Shown here in pieces: positions 34,201 through 46,171 of a stretch of 64,000 nt of DNA. Both the position numbers and the translations under genes were made by a program. Each line of letters starts with the position of its first letter. Positions within the stretch are counted from its first letter, which is position 1. Below the pieces are notes generated by a model. The model ran no database searches. It was not told where the DNA came from and worked only from the letters and a program-made list of their open reading frames with translations. This stretch comes from Pyrenopolyporus hunteri. Lineage: Eukaryota; Ascomycota; Sordariomycetes; Xylariales; Hypoxylaceae. The stretch is taken from NCBI GenBank assembly GCA_902806595.1, contig CADCXC010000037.1, positions 2,852,001 through 2,916,000 of the forward strand, given 5' to 3'.

Positions 34201-36540
34201 CGCCATCGGCCGCTCGCATAACGTGGCGTCACCGATCTATGAGACGAGATCGACGTCGATCCCGCGGGCCGTCGTGGCTTGCCGCATACATGTACGTGGA
34301 ATAGGGGCCCAAGTCCCTCCCTCACCTTAGGTAGGTACCGGTTCGCCTGCCGCCTTCTGCCGGATAGACGGTGCTTTGAGGTATCTGTCGACGTTTCGTG
34401 ATGTACCCCCTAGACGGTAGCTTGTGCTAAGCGTCTTTCCCCTCGCCACTGAGATATTGCGATGAATGTCGTGGCGAGACGGGGTTGAGGTGGAGGTAGG
34501 TATATGTTCGAGTTGCAGTCTTAGTTGACCTTCGGTGAGCTTACGCGGCGGATATATCTAAGAGGGATCACTATTTAGTCTTCGCTTGACGTAGTTCTGG
34601 TATATGTGTGTATTTTTTAGTAAAGCTTCTTGTCTGTATTACCACCGCCCCGTCTAACTGTATTGCAATTGAATAAATGGCTTCCACTCCACCTTCAAGC
34701 CCGCATGAAGCCGGTCTGCCTTCTACCTACTGAGAAGTTGTGGAACTGGGGTGTTTAGAATACCTACCGTATTAGTTGCCCCCAGGCTGGTAGAAGAGAG
34801 GTTCAGCAAAAAGGCATTATCGTAAGGGTTCTTCATATTTAATATTTATATGGGCGTGGGTATCGTAGATCGATAATTTTTTATTCTCTCATTGCAAATA
34901 TCTGTAAACTTCCACCCTCAGCCATGGATTAAGTGCTATATTCATACCTCCGGACTAGTTCATGTCGATATACTTCCCATAGATTTTAACCCACTCCTAT
35001 CCCTCCAGCGGCTACAGTTTACACGATAAAATGGTAGCAATAGAAAGGAGAGCCCACGACACCAACAAACTAAGTCCAATGAACTCCTTAGAGTAGCGTT
35101 CTACTCTATAAGGACTTGCCTCCTATAAATCCACTTGCCAAAACCGCCAAAAGATCTAATCTAGGTTGTCGACACTCACGCTTCTCGGTCGAGTTGGAGC
35201 ACATACGGGACCTTCAAAGAGCGGTAGCGTTGTTTACGCTATAGATTAATAAATATAATCCATCTCTCCCCGGGTCATTGCAACGTACTTGACTAATAGA
35301 AAATATCGAACTTAAAATACACCGGCCACAAATTTCTAAGCGATTAACGTTGCTTATCCCGGATATCCAAATTTTTTCCTAGAACTTTCGTTAGTTCAAG
35401 CCGGAAAGGATTTAACCTTGCCAATTCTCAGGTTTTTACCGTGTTGGTAGGAGTTTAGGGGTCAATACGGCTAGCGAGAGGTTTATATCTTCGGCGTAAA
35501 GTATCCAAGACTCTCAATTCTTGGACCTGACGAATTAAATGAAGAATGAAGTTGAACAACGGAGTATTCCTCTGCAGTTACACTGACCGAATAACGAAAG
35601 CACGACGGTCTACGATTTGGCGGGGTCACATACAGCAGTTAGACAATACGAGGTGTCTTCTTGTACAACGTCGTTAGAAGAAGCTTCTGTACATGTAGGA
35701 ATCATAACCGGACTATCTTTCCGGTATTTACATATGCGTCCATAGTACTATGCGCCTAGAATCCAAACGCTCCAATAGCCGTTCGAATAGCCCTTCTTAG
35801 AAAGCCTCTCGGAAAGGTTACCTTCGATCGTGTAGAGAGGGGTAGCAACGGCTGCATGTGCATGTCATGCATTAGCCGTATGCCGCTTCTATAACCATAT
35901 GCTGGCCGAGATCATTACATAAGAGGAAGACAGCTAATTCGGTGAACGGGTATATGTTATAGTAAGCTCACAATGGGGAAAAAAAAATTCTATTCGCTTT
36001 TACCCCGGGAGTAATAATCTTCACTCACGAGGATTCGACTACATGATTTACCTAGTATCCTAGGTCGTCCGGCCGCTAGCAGACGAATAATCCGAATACA
36101 CGAGCAAACCACTACCAGGAATCATCATGAACCCGTTCCGCCGTATATAGGACACGGGTAGCCCGTCTATCTAGGTACCTGGGTACGCCACCAAGCACCA
36201 TAATGCTCCGGTAGGCCACAACTGGTCAACCCACAACGGAGAAAAAAGAAGAGTAAAATAAGAAAATTACACGAATAATACACGCGGCTCGGGGTATCTT
36301 ATAGAAAAGTACATGTACACGAGCCCACCGTAAGCTGACCGTCAAGTCAACGAAGACGGAAGAAGAAAACCGGAATAAAACAAAAAGCAGGTAAAAAGTC
36401 TTTCCTTTTCAATACGCCCACCTCACATGAATCGTAAACCCGTAAGTAATACTTTTACACGAAAACACACGCCATAAAACCAAGGCCAACCCAAACGCAG
36501 CGGGACTACGTCCTAGGGTAAATACTCACTCACCGCTCAC
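28282..36540. other. 8.3 kb gene desert
   Basis: No gene is supported on either strand. The first kilobase should contain the LTE1 promoter and 5' UTR, with a purine-rich AAAGGAAAGGAAGG tract (about 28,383-28,430) and its T/C-rich counterpart (28,575-28,615). Beyond that are repeated CATGTAC palindromes (about 29,200-29,250), AGGT/ACCT elements (30,298-30,322, 30,664-30,692, 33,252-33,270, 33,895-33,922, 36,172-36,184), a short RT-like translated segment near 31,640 and the ATAC microsatellite. The sequence between looks unique, AT-rich and eroded, with short frames broken by many stops. Confidence 0.6.
34061..34159. repeat. ATAC/CATA tetranucleotide microsatellite, about 25 copies
   Basis: About 99 bases of uninterrupted ATAC repeats run into a GGTAGGTACCTA element on the right. 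Read on the minus strand the unit is GTAT, which gives the repeated Met-Tyr-Val-Cys translation seen in that frame. A perfect array this long should be highly variable in length between strains. Confidence 0.97.
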
Positions 36541-38584
36541 TCACCGCCCGCCATCCCCCCTCCTACCCACCGCCCTCGCAAGCTCAGCGTACCTCTCGCG
36601 CCAGAAATCCGCGGCGGCGTCGCCCTCGGCCGGGATGTCAGCGCGGGAGCGGGGCTCGCCGGGGCGCTGGACGCCCTTTTTCCAGCGGGCATGGGGCACG
36701 GTCTCGGTGAGCTGGAGGCGGGCGGCGTTGGGGCCGAGGCGCAGGCCCCAGGAGCAGGCGTAGCGGGTGAAGTCGTCGGCAACCTCGAGGCGGTGGACGG
36801 CGTTGGCGGCCGGCTTGGGCAGGCGTCTGGCGCCGGCGAGCGCGGACACGGCGACTAGGAACGCCTCGCCGGTGCGGGTGCGCTTGCGAAGGCCCTCAAT
36901 CACGGCGCGCGCGAGCGCCATGGCCTCGTTGATGTCGGGCGGCGGGCCTAGGTGGCCTTTGTCGTCGTACCAGGCGCACTCGAGCATGTCCGCTACGAAC
37001 ATAGCCTCGATCTCGTCGCGGTTCGTCCGGTCGTTGTCGTCAGCTTCGGAATGCGCGGTCGAGCTCGCGCGGTCGTCAGCGGAAGCGGCGGTTAATACAG
37101 CTGAGGCGCGGTCGAATATCGCGAACACATCTTCTACAGGACTTGCTGCTGTTCCACTCGTACCGTTGCTTGTGCTTTTTCCATTCACCATTACCACCGG
37201 AGGTGGTGGAGTGGCTAGCCTGACGGGGCCGCCGGCTCTTTCTGGCACTTGGAGGGAGAGGCGGCCAGGTCGAGGGGGTCGGGAGTTAGGAGCGGACGTT
37301 GGTGTCGTCGTTGGTGTCGTTGTAGTTGTAGTTGTCGTTGTGGTTATGGGGCCGGTCGGCTTCGATACCGGATCTGGAGGGGGCATCGGGGCGGGCGGAG
37401 TACTCGATCGGGGAGCGCTTCGTTCGAAGGGCGATGACTGGAATTCGGTACGTTCGTCCGGGATCGCCGATAGCGGGCCATCGCTAGGTCTGCTAGAAGG
37501 AGGTCTCCCACGTGGCCTACCACCGGTAGATATCCCGCCACTCCTCCACGCAGATGAGACGACCTTCGCTCCGTGGCGACGGCCGAGTGATCTAACCTTG
37601 GATGGGCTGATTGCTGAGCGAGGTTCCAAAGAGTCGCCCCAGAACGTCCCTCTCGTCGACGGCGTCATTGCGGACTGAGGATAGGCCGACATGGGTTCAC
37701 GAGAAACGTCGTTGCTCCATGGGAAAGCTGAATTCGACTCCGGTAATACGCTGGATCGTGGATCGACTGGCGGGAAGATAAACGCACCCCTCCCATCCGG
37801 GTGGGCGGTCCACGGATCCAGAGAGTCAGGGCGGGAGGTTCTCGCTTCTGCGCTGAATGCTGGGGATTCCAGCCTCGGCCTTTGGGACGGAGATTTACTA
37901 AGGCCATCTTCCTCGGGCCTCTTTCGACCTCGGCGCGGCCGAATGTGAGGTAATAAGGCGCGTAAAGCCATGTCGTCTTCGGCAGCTACCCCATCTCTAC
38001 CATCCTCACACACGGGATTTGGATCGTTCGGAATTTCAGTCCAGTACGGATGTGGAATATCCATCAGGTAGTCGAAGAAGGCGTCGATATGCATAGAATG
38101 CATCCATCGCTACTAAGAGTAAGTCACTCCTCCTTCAAACAAGGTTACGCGCTCTTGTTGATAAGTAAAACGTTACCTTTAATCGGACTGCATACTGTTG
38201 TATCTTCTGGGAACTCTGCCCCTTGTCGTGGTCCGGCGGCTCGACACCCAGTTTCAAGGCCAACTCGGCCCAGGTCTTAAGTTCCTTTGCATGGAGCTTC
38301 TTGATAAGTTCGAATAAGGTAAATGTGCTGAAGCTCTTACCCTCGCTTCTGGGGGGATTCCGGAAGGCTTCCCTAAGCGCAGCCGTGTCTGTCTCTAAGG
38401 GCACTGCTGGGTTGCAGTAGAGAATAAAGCTGACGTAGGCATCCTCGATGGAGGCGCTGGTGACGCCCTTTTGAGGTAACGTTGGCCTCACTAGTCCTGC
38501 TGGCTTGGGCGTCTCGTTCTTGGAAGGAGACGGAAGCGGGTTGAGGCGACGGGAACCGTTGCTAGTCGGGGTAGAGAGCGCCAT
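36541..38584 (-). CDS. ARS-binding protein 2 (Abp2)-like nuclear protein
   Basis: Exons in transcript order are 38584-38177 and 38109-36541, giving 658 residues. The 67-bp intron (GTAACG donor, TTAGTAG acceptor) joins QYAVRLK-RWMHSMHIDAFFDYL. The N-terminal half resembles the fungal Abp2 family, with SIEDAYVSFILYCNP, TFTLFELIKKLHAKELKTWA and the RWMH-DAFFDYLMDIPHPYW block. The middle (about 175-420) is Ser/Pro-rich with a run of nine Thr. The C-terminal third holds a conserved-looking helical region (MFVADMLECAWYDDKGHLG). The fission-yeast namesake binds replication origins; function in filamentous fungi is not established. The start chosen is the ATG in GATATTAAGATGG; the frame stays open upstream but without family sequence. 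The 3' part (36,540-37,000) is strikingly GC-rich. Confidence 0.8.
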
Positions 38585-40856
38585 CTTAATATCATAAGAT
38601 AGCGAGGTGAGCGATGATCCCCATGGATGGATAGGAGAGCTGCGGCGGCGAGGGCGGGTGGATGACGGGCGCGTTTGATATGTTGAGCTGGTTACGTAAC
38701 CCTTATTATAGGTTTGTGATCTTCGCAACCCGAGTAACTAACAACGAAGTTTACTGGCCTCATCGAATTCGTGTGTAACGAGATATTTTGTCTTGTTCCC
38801 TCGCAATTGGCTCCTTAATTCGATATGCTAATGTAAGTCTGGCGTGAGTTATAGGTAGACATCTACTCTATGTATACCTGGGTAGGCGGGTAGGCTATTA
38901 GAACAACGGTGAAACTGGTTTGACTGGCCGAATTGAAATGCTGAATGATATAAAACGGGAGCGGTTCACCGTCCCGAGTGCGGGTAGTCTCGAGGAGGGC
39001 TTCAGACACTAGGGTTATTAAGGTTATTGAAGCTATTGAAGCTATTGCAATAAGTTATCGGGGACGGGTGGCAAAGACGTTGAACAAGAAGAGACGAAAG
39101 AATTCTGGTGAAGCCTCTCGCCGATGTCCAATGCCTATTATGCCGAATTCTATTTTGAGAACGCTCTGGGCGGAGGCTGGTGCCACGAGAGCGCACGGCT
39201 GTTTTAGATGGACCGGGAGTTTGTCGTGCAGGGCCTGTACAGGTACGTACGTATTGTACAGGTCGATACCTCATGTACCGCAGTAGCGCAGGCAGTCGGG
39301 CTATTTTTGGACACGGACCCACGTGACTTCGATACCTGGTAGACCATCCAGAGTTGGATGCCTCCTTGCAGGTACCTAATGTAGGCACTTACAGACCCGT
39401 ACCGATAGGGTAAGCACCTACATGTACGTACATGTTACCTAGTATAAGGTACGTGGAGGTAAAGAATCAATAAATCAATAACCAATATGTGAGACATTAA
39501 TTTCTGGGCGACATAGGTAAACCTTCTCCAATTCATACTTACCTAGGTACCTACCTACCTTAGACTATAGGTAGGTAGGTACCTATAGTTTACCCCCTTT
39601 CTCTCTATGCACGAGTACCTAAATGATTGACATGCTGAGGATTGGTTGATAGGTACCGACTCGACTGGCTGCATCGAACTCTTTGGTCGTCCGTCGGGCT
39701 GCTTCATTGGGCTATCCACACATGTACGTAGGATTGCGACGGCAGAATTCATCATTTCTGCGCGTCATGAACCTGGCCTAATTTCTTTTGTCGGCCACCA
39801 GCCACTATCACCGTCTCTTCGTATGCAACCATGAAACCTGTATCACGACACGCTCTGATCTCCTCGTCGTGCGCTGTGTCAAGTATAGAGTCAGCCTCGC
39901 TAAGAATACCATACCTGCCCTCACGTATTAGTCTGCGCTATTACTAACTAAAATAAAGGGGGACGTGCTACCTACCTGTATGCTATTCACATATAAGACA
40001 GGTTTTAAAAGTCTAGTTGACGTTACTCTATTAGCCCTTTGGTATGTAAGGCCCCCAGAGCTGATTCAGAAATGTAGTAAGTATGAAGACGGTCCTTTAT
40101 AGGTAGATTAAATAGGGCCGGTGAGAATGGGGGCGGACCGTGTACTTATGGCCGAAGGTATAATAGGTAAGGTAGTTACTACGAATTCCTGTCGAGTATG
40201 AACTTACCCACATGTAGTTCTGCTCATCGAATCGTTCGAGGTTTGGTCATGACCACCGAATAAAACATAACTACTAGCAATAGCTCCTTTTCTAATTGGA
40301 ACTTCTTCCAGCCTACCCAGGTTTGAGTTTGAGTTTTTCGCATGTGAAAGTCGGAAATCTTAATCGAGGTCTTTTGACGAATTAGATGCGGGGCAGAGCC
40401 GGGGGATGACCCATGGGGAAAGAAGATGCCGACTTGACCTCGTGCCAGATTGGGGCGAGGGTAGGTACCTATTATAGCAAGCACTGTCTGGCTTCGGGCA
40501 TTAGGGGGTGGGCTACAGGGCTACATCCCGCTGAAGGGGGTACCTTACCTCCTAGCCGCATTGTGATGCAATCGGACCTCGGCAACCTTTTCGTCCAACT
40601 TCAATGGAACCTTTGGACGATAGGTATTACCTACCCTTACCTAGGTACCTACCTTACCCAGAGCTATTCTTTCCCATTGCGTATAAGCCGAAGAGTGATG
40701 AATTACACCTTCTTTTTTTCTTTAACTTCTGACCAATTTACCTACCTACGTACCTCTTCCAACTCCAACCATCGGTCCAACCCGTAATTGAAGAGTAAAA
40801 GACGAAGACGAAGAACGAACCAAAAATAACCATCACTCAATAACCAAAAACCAACC
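38585..40856. other. 2.3 kb intergenic region between Abp2-like and carrier genes
   Basis: These bases lie between two divergent genes, so the promoters lie at its ends. There is no supported gene in the middle. It contains GTAC-rich palindromes (about 39,236-39,262, 39,418-39,440), the AGGT/ACCT hairpin at 39,544-39,585 and further ACCT elements at 40,626-40,655 and 40,738-40,754. A pyrimidine-rich stretch and an A-rich AACCAAAAACCAACC leader precede the carrier ATG. Confidence 0.55.
39544..39585. repeat. Perfect 17-bp-stem inverted repeat of AGGT/ACCT units
   Basis: The left arm (39,544-39,560) and right arm (39,569-39,585) are exact reverse complements, separated by an 8-nt loop. Each arm is a run of ACCT or AGGT tetramers with an AGGTACCT end. 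It is the longest and cleanest member of the dispersed AGGT/ACCT family in this window. Confidence 0.92.
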
Positions 40857-41962
40857 ATGGCATCGACCAAACCCCCCGCCCTCCCGCAAAACGACAATGT
40901 CGCACACGCCCTCGCCGGCGCCGGCGGCGGGATCCTCTCCATGGTCCTGACGTACCCCCTGATCACGCTCTCGACGCGGGCGCAAGTCGAGTCGAAGCGG
41001 GCGGAGACCGCGTTCCTATCCGCGGTGCGGCAGATCGTGGCGCGCGAGGGCGTCGCGGGGCTGTACGCGGGGCTGGACAGCGCCGTGTTCGGGATCAGCG
41101 TGACCAACTTCGTGTACTACTACTGGTACGAGTGGTCGCGGGGTTTCTTCGAGGCGGCCGCGGCGCGGGCCGGCCGGCCCTCGAAGAAGCTCACCACCGT
41201 CGAGGCCATGCTGGCCGGCGCGCTGGCCGGGTCCGCCACCGTCGTCCTGACGAACCCCATCTGGGTCGTCAACACGCGCATGACGACGCGCAAGGGCCAG
41301 CTCGAGGAGGAGGCCAACGAGGCCGGGGTGCCCGGCGACGGGCAGGCGGCGGAGGGGGAGGAGGAGAAGAAGAGGCGGAAGCGGCCGACGACCCTGGGCA
41401 CGCTGGCGGCGCTGCTGCGCGACGAGGGCCCGCAGGCGCTGTTCCGCGGCGTGGTGCCCGCGCTGGTGCTCGTGATCAACCCGATACTGCAGTACACGCT
41501 GTTCGAGCAGCTGAAGAACGCGTACGAGCGCCGGCGCCGGCGCAACGTCACGCCCACCGTGGCCTTCTTCCTGGGCGCCCTGGGCAAGCTGTTCGCCACC
41601 TCCATCACCTACCCGTACATCACGGTCAAGAGCCAGATGCACGTCGCCGACGACGGCCAGAAGCGCGAGGGCATGACCCAGGCTATCCGGCGGGTCATCA
41701 AGGAGGAGGGTTACGCTGGTCTGTATAAGGGTAAGTCTATTCGTCTGATAGCTTAAATCCGACGGCTCGTCACTATCCCCTAGTCGAAGACCGGTCGATT
41801 AGTCGATTCATTAAATTCTAACACGTCATCACTCCAGGCATCGGTCCCAAAGTAACCCAGAGCGTCCTAACGGCCGCCTTCCTCTTCGCCTTCAAGGACG
41901 TGCTCTACGAACAGACCGTCAAACTCCGAGGCGCCATGGCTCGAAGGGCTATCAAGGCGTAA
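40857..41962 (+). CDS. ANT1: Peroxisomal adenine nucleotide carrier, PMP47/Ant1 type
   Basis: Exons are 40857-41730 and 41838-41962, giving 332 residues. The 107-bp intron (GTAAGT donor, TCCAG acceptor) restores YAGLYK-GIGPKVTQSVLTAAF. Three mitochondrial-carrier repeats are visible, each with its Px-type signature: YPLITLSTRAQ, NPIWVVNTRM and YPYITVKSQM. The acid residue usual after the Pro is replaced in all three, as in the peroxisomal PMP47/PMP34 group. A Lys/Glu-rich matrix-loop insertion (about 155-180) follows the second signature. The likely role is ATP import into peroxisomes for activation of medium-chain fatty acids. Exon 1 is extremely GC-rich (40,900-41,650), which opens long meaningless frames on other strands. 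The exact substrate is inferred. Confidence 0.87.
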
Positions 41963-42534
41963 ACACCAACCTAAATGGTTGGCAACACGTCTATTGCAGG
42001 TTATGTAAGATCCGTGTTCGATCTTAGAATATGCATATCGAATCCTCCATCCATACTAAGAGGCGCCTAGCCCTCTATTACTTAGGTGTAATCCCGGCAC
42101 CATACCCCGTAACCTGCTTTGCTTATCGGCTTTGATATTTGTTATGTGGAGTTTCAATATCAAGACAAGGAACCCTATGAGAACAGGAGTCTTCTACAAC
42201 TGCACAGATGAACGAATATTGTACGGAGAGAACTGAAGAAGTAGGCAGGAATGATGAAATAACATGTACTTCTGTGTATTAACATGAGGCATGCGTGCCT
42301 GAGAGAAAAAACTAAGCAATGAAATACCCTTGAACATCGAATAGAACGGAATACTTGGTTACTGTATTGGACAAGTCGCTATCTAGTCGATCTATTCTAA
42401 TTACTACAACTCATGAACGCTCACGTCCTAGCTCGCAGCCAGGTTTCCTAACCCCAGGTAGACATCCGGTCTAATATTCAAACAGACCTCATCCCGCACC
42501 CCTGTATGCTAGTGCTCGGGTGTTTAGACGGAAA
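41963..42534. other. Convergent 3' region ANT1 / MAK10
   Basis: These 572 bp hold both 3' UTRs. No frame, RNA gene or repeat of note is seen. Confidence 0.55.
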
Positions 42535-45068
42535 TCATTTCGTGGGAATTAGTTTCGGCACAATCCACCAGTGATGATATCCCTTTCTGGAGGCCGGTAT
42601 TTCGACTTTAAGCTTGACCTGCGGATCCGGACGCTGGCTGGTATCCTTCTCGAGAGCCCTCTGCAATGTAGACACTGCGACGCCCGCCGCAATAGCGGCT
42701 TTCAGACAGTCCCGAGCATTGTTGACCCACCGGTCATGCGCGTTGACGCTAAAGGATTGTGTGTCCGACATCTTGCTCAGCGCCTCATACCCCTTTCGCG
42801 CACCACCAAACGCCCTCTCGGCATACCTGAGCAGGTCCGCCGTCGAAGTCTCAGGTTGTAGCGTTGCCTGAGTGAACTCTTCGAATGTTGGCAACTGAGG
42901 CAACGCGATGGTCCTGAAAGGTTTCATGCGCAGGTCGTAGCGCATGGCGTCAGAGCTATAGGGGCGCTCCGGGGGAACGATAAGCTTTAGGCGCAGCAGC
43001 GCCGTATATAGACAGCATAGGCCGTCTGCGAACTCCCAAGTGCACGCCGCGTCAAGCATTGTTACACGTAGGTATGCCAGCGATGTCATGTACTCGCGGT
43101 CCTTGGCTGCCGTGTACTGGGGTAGTTGCTGCCCGCCGCTGCCGTAGCGTGCCTCATTCAGACTGCGCATCGTGAACGACTTGATGCGATCTCCGTGTTG
43201 GGCACGCATCTTTGAAAGGTAGTTCAGATACCAGTACATGCCAGCAAGTTCGTCCGTCTGGTAGATTTCGAGCTCGAACCCGAGTTGGACGATCCACTCC
43301 ATCTGCTTTAGCTTATAGAGGTACGCCCATGACGACAAGGGGAGCGAGAAATCAACATCTCCCCTGTCTCCCACGAGGGGTTTCTCGTCGAGAGCAACCT
43401 GGAGCAGTTGGTCGATTTCCTCGACATCCACCTGGAGCATATCCCATTCTTGAATGTTATGGCATAGCGTCCGTCGGACTCTACACCTGTTTTGACAGAA
43501 TATCCTGAAAATATCCAGGAAGCATTCGGCGACTCGCTGCCGAAATATTTCCATCTGAGATGAAACCTGGTGACGAGGGTCGGTCGGTACCTCTATATCA
43601 TCATAGGAGGGCTCTATCTGCGGTGCGCAGGGTAGAACCACGATGGAGAGGTCGTGGTCGATTATCTGCCGAATACTATAATTACCTAGCACAACCATCT
43701 CTTTAAATAACAGACTTTGGAGTAGCGTTCTGATATAAACTAAAGGCTGCGGCTTCCTCGCCTGGAACAACATGACAAAGTTCTGAAAAGGGATCAATAC
43801 TATTAACGTAAGGCTGATCTGGAGAACTCACCAGGAGACTCTGCGGTTCGGAGTACTTCAAAACGTCCATGATGTCCACCCCATCCCGGAAAAGTTGCTT
43901 AAAGTGGTTATAACTCTCTTCGAAGCTAGGTTGGACCATAGGACGCGGAGGCATTGTGCTCGCCAGTCGTCGTTGTAGCTTAGTGCTGAACGCCTCTGGT
44001 ACTGGCTTCCCAAGGGAATGTTGGTTTTTTATGTGCTCTAGTAGGCCGTCCATCTGAACCCAGGGCATCTTCAGCGAATCTGGGTTAGACTTCCGCAAGC
44101 CTGAGAGATCGATGGCCCTGAGGAATGCTATTCGTAACTCGAGCCGGAGATCAAGGGCAGTAGCGATATCTTTGACCACGTCGTTGCTAGCGGCGCGGAG
44201 GTCGATTCGGGCCTGCTGTAAAACATTATTGATAGACTCAACGGGTATGTCGAGGAGGAGGTCTCGATCATACGTGCTAGTGACAAAATCTTCCTCCTAT
44301 GTACTGTTAACGAAGCGGATCGGAGGGACACGACATCAAATTTATTGCTTACTTCGTAGTAGAGCTCATCTCTAACCAGTTCGTTCACAAAACAACATGA
44401 TTTGAGGAGCCCGAGGCAGTAGGCCCGTAGAACGAAGAGGAATTTCGGCTGCTTCTCGCGGCTTTGAGCGTCTCTGAGGAAATCAGCCTGGTCTATATTG
44501 GCCGGCCGGGGATTCAGGAGGGACTCTATGTAGACGCTTGTGAAGAGAGTCTGCGAAAGGGGATAACCGAGATGCCAAGCCATCTAATCGTAAAGTTAGG
44601 ACATCCGAAGCTCGAATTTTAGGAGCCGTGCCGCTTCACCCAAGACGCACCTCGAGGCAGAGTAGTTGGTCAATAATTCCCAGAATTTCCTCCGGGAGTA
44701 AATCGCGAGAGACGTCGTATTCTTCGTCAAGAGACTCCCCTTCTGCTAAGGCGCCGCTGTCCATCTTCGGATCCATGATCTAGCGCTTCTCTTAGAAGAC
44801 ATATTCCGATGACTCTTCCGTAAGTTGGAGGACGGCATGCACTTACCTCGAGAGCCGCAACGGACTCGAAAAGGGTGAAGTGGTCATCCTTAACGAGTTG
44901 TCCGGGTGCCAACGCTACTCAGCTGGTCAATAAATTGTGTCTCCGGCGTGGCTTGGGACGCGTAGACGCACTCTTTACGGCAGAGGTAAACTTCTCGGTG
45001 ATATCGGAGGCCTTGACTCCAGGGTGTGATATGTTTGGAGAAGGCGACGACGGATCAAGGTTTTGCAT
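42535..45068 (-). CDS. MAK10: NatC N-terminal acetyltransferase auxiliary subunit Mak10 (Naa35)
   Basis: Exons in transcript order are 45068-44972, 44914-44847, 44779-44651, 44583-44353, 44296-43832 and 43782-42535, giving 745 residues. All five introns are 50-70 bp and every junction restores family sequence: VKDDHFTLFESVAALE-IMDP, KMDSGALAEGESLDEEY, LLCLE-MAWHLGYPLSQTLF, ELYYE-EEDFVTSTYDRDL and PQSLL-NFVMLFQARKPQPLVY. Mak10 scaffolds NatC, holding the Mak3 catalytic subunit and Mak31. NatC acetylates Met-Leu/Ile/Phe-type N-termini on ribosomes. The start ATG (MQNLDPSSPSPN) follows a GATCAAG context; the N-terminal 30 residues are not conserved enough to fix it absolutely. Length fits the family (about 730). 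It is the most intron-rich minus-strand gene here. Confidence 0.94.
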
Positions 45069-46171
45069 CTTGATCACCAGCCTTCCGGGTCATGGAATGA
45101 GTTGTGTTCCTATAATTCGCCAGTCCGCGTTCATATGATTAATATGAGCCTTTTATCGACCTTGCTCTTCGATAGCTGAAAGCAGCCAAATGAATTGCGT
45201 ACCGTCTCAGAGTTAATTACACTAACTCCGGCCTTGGCATGTGTAGTGATAGGCGGAATACCGGGCGATACTCTCAATCCCAGGCAACGAGGGAAGTTTA
45301 AAATGGGCACCGTTTCTGGCTGGGTGACCTGTACGACATTTGACCAGCTGCTATAACTGGCGATGGCGAGCGGATCTGTACCTAGGTAACTATAGGCACC
45401 TAATGTAGTGGATGTGAGAATGAAGTGATTGGAATAAGGTGCCAATTGATAGAGTAGGTACCTATACAGAATTTTAGCGTCGAACTGCGCAGCACCGAGC
45501 AAGACGCCTTATTTAGACAAACACACCTACGTAGTCGGTAGGAAGAGTTTATAATTACCTAATGTTTGGAATCGAAATTTCTTTTCTTTGTTTGGAAGAT
45601 AGTGGAAATAGGTAATAGCAAAAATTAAACTTAATTTACATGCTTTTTTTTTTGTCTTGCTTTAGGTAATGCACGATTTCTCCTACGTAGGTACCTTTAG
45701 TCCTACTATGATATGGGGGGTAATTGCTCGATTTACTGGCCGTACACTTGCAGCTGCTAATCAGGACGGGAACAGATACCTGCAGTGTGCCGCCCGCACC
45801 TAACTGTTACAAACAGTACCTGTAACCGCATGTACCTAGCACCTAGACTTACCTGTGTACCTGTATTAAGGTACCACATATGGAGTTGCTCGATACATGG
45901 ATCTCAATATCATTACCAGATATCCAGTGTCGATAAGAGCATACGAGTTTGAAATATGGTAAGTATAGGTGGGTATATATGCCAAGCCGACGAGACTGGA
46001 TCGTAATAGAATTGACTTGTTTTATACAACTATACATGAGGCGGCGACGTGATGCTTGTTGCCGTTTCGCTCTTGTCTATCCGCATCCAAATCCTCATTC
46101 GTGTCTGCCTTTTCCGAATCCTAGTCTTCGCACTTCGTTTCCTTTATTGAGCGCTCATGTATTTTCGCGGT
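45069..46171. other. 1.1 kb intergenic region upstream of MAK10
   Basis: No supported gene. It should hold the MAK10 promoter at its left end and the ATP15 3' UTR at its right end. An A/T-rich stretch with a T-run (about 45,645-45,654) and GTACCT/AGGTAC elements (45,378-45,390, 45,456-45,462, 45,690-45,698, 45,833-45,873) are the only structures seen. Confidence 0.55.

Noticed and set aside
34050..34325. 91-codon minus-strand frame with Met-Tyr-Val-Cys repeats
   Set aside because: It is a translation of the ATAC microsatellite, not a gene.
36767..37678. 303-codon plus-strand frame opposite the Abp2-like gene
   Set aside because: The composition is low complexity (Gly/Val runs opposite a Thr run) and it overlaps a supported gene. 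There is no domain.
41016..41728. Long frames on both strands within the ANT1 carrier exon
   Set aside because: These are shadow frames caused by high GC at third positions; the carrier frame has all three signature motifs.
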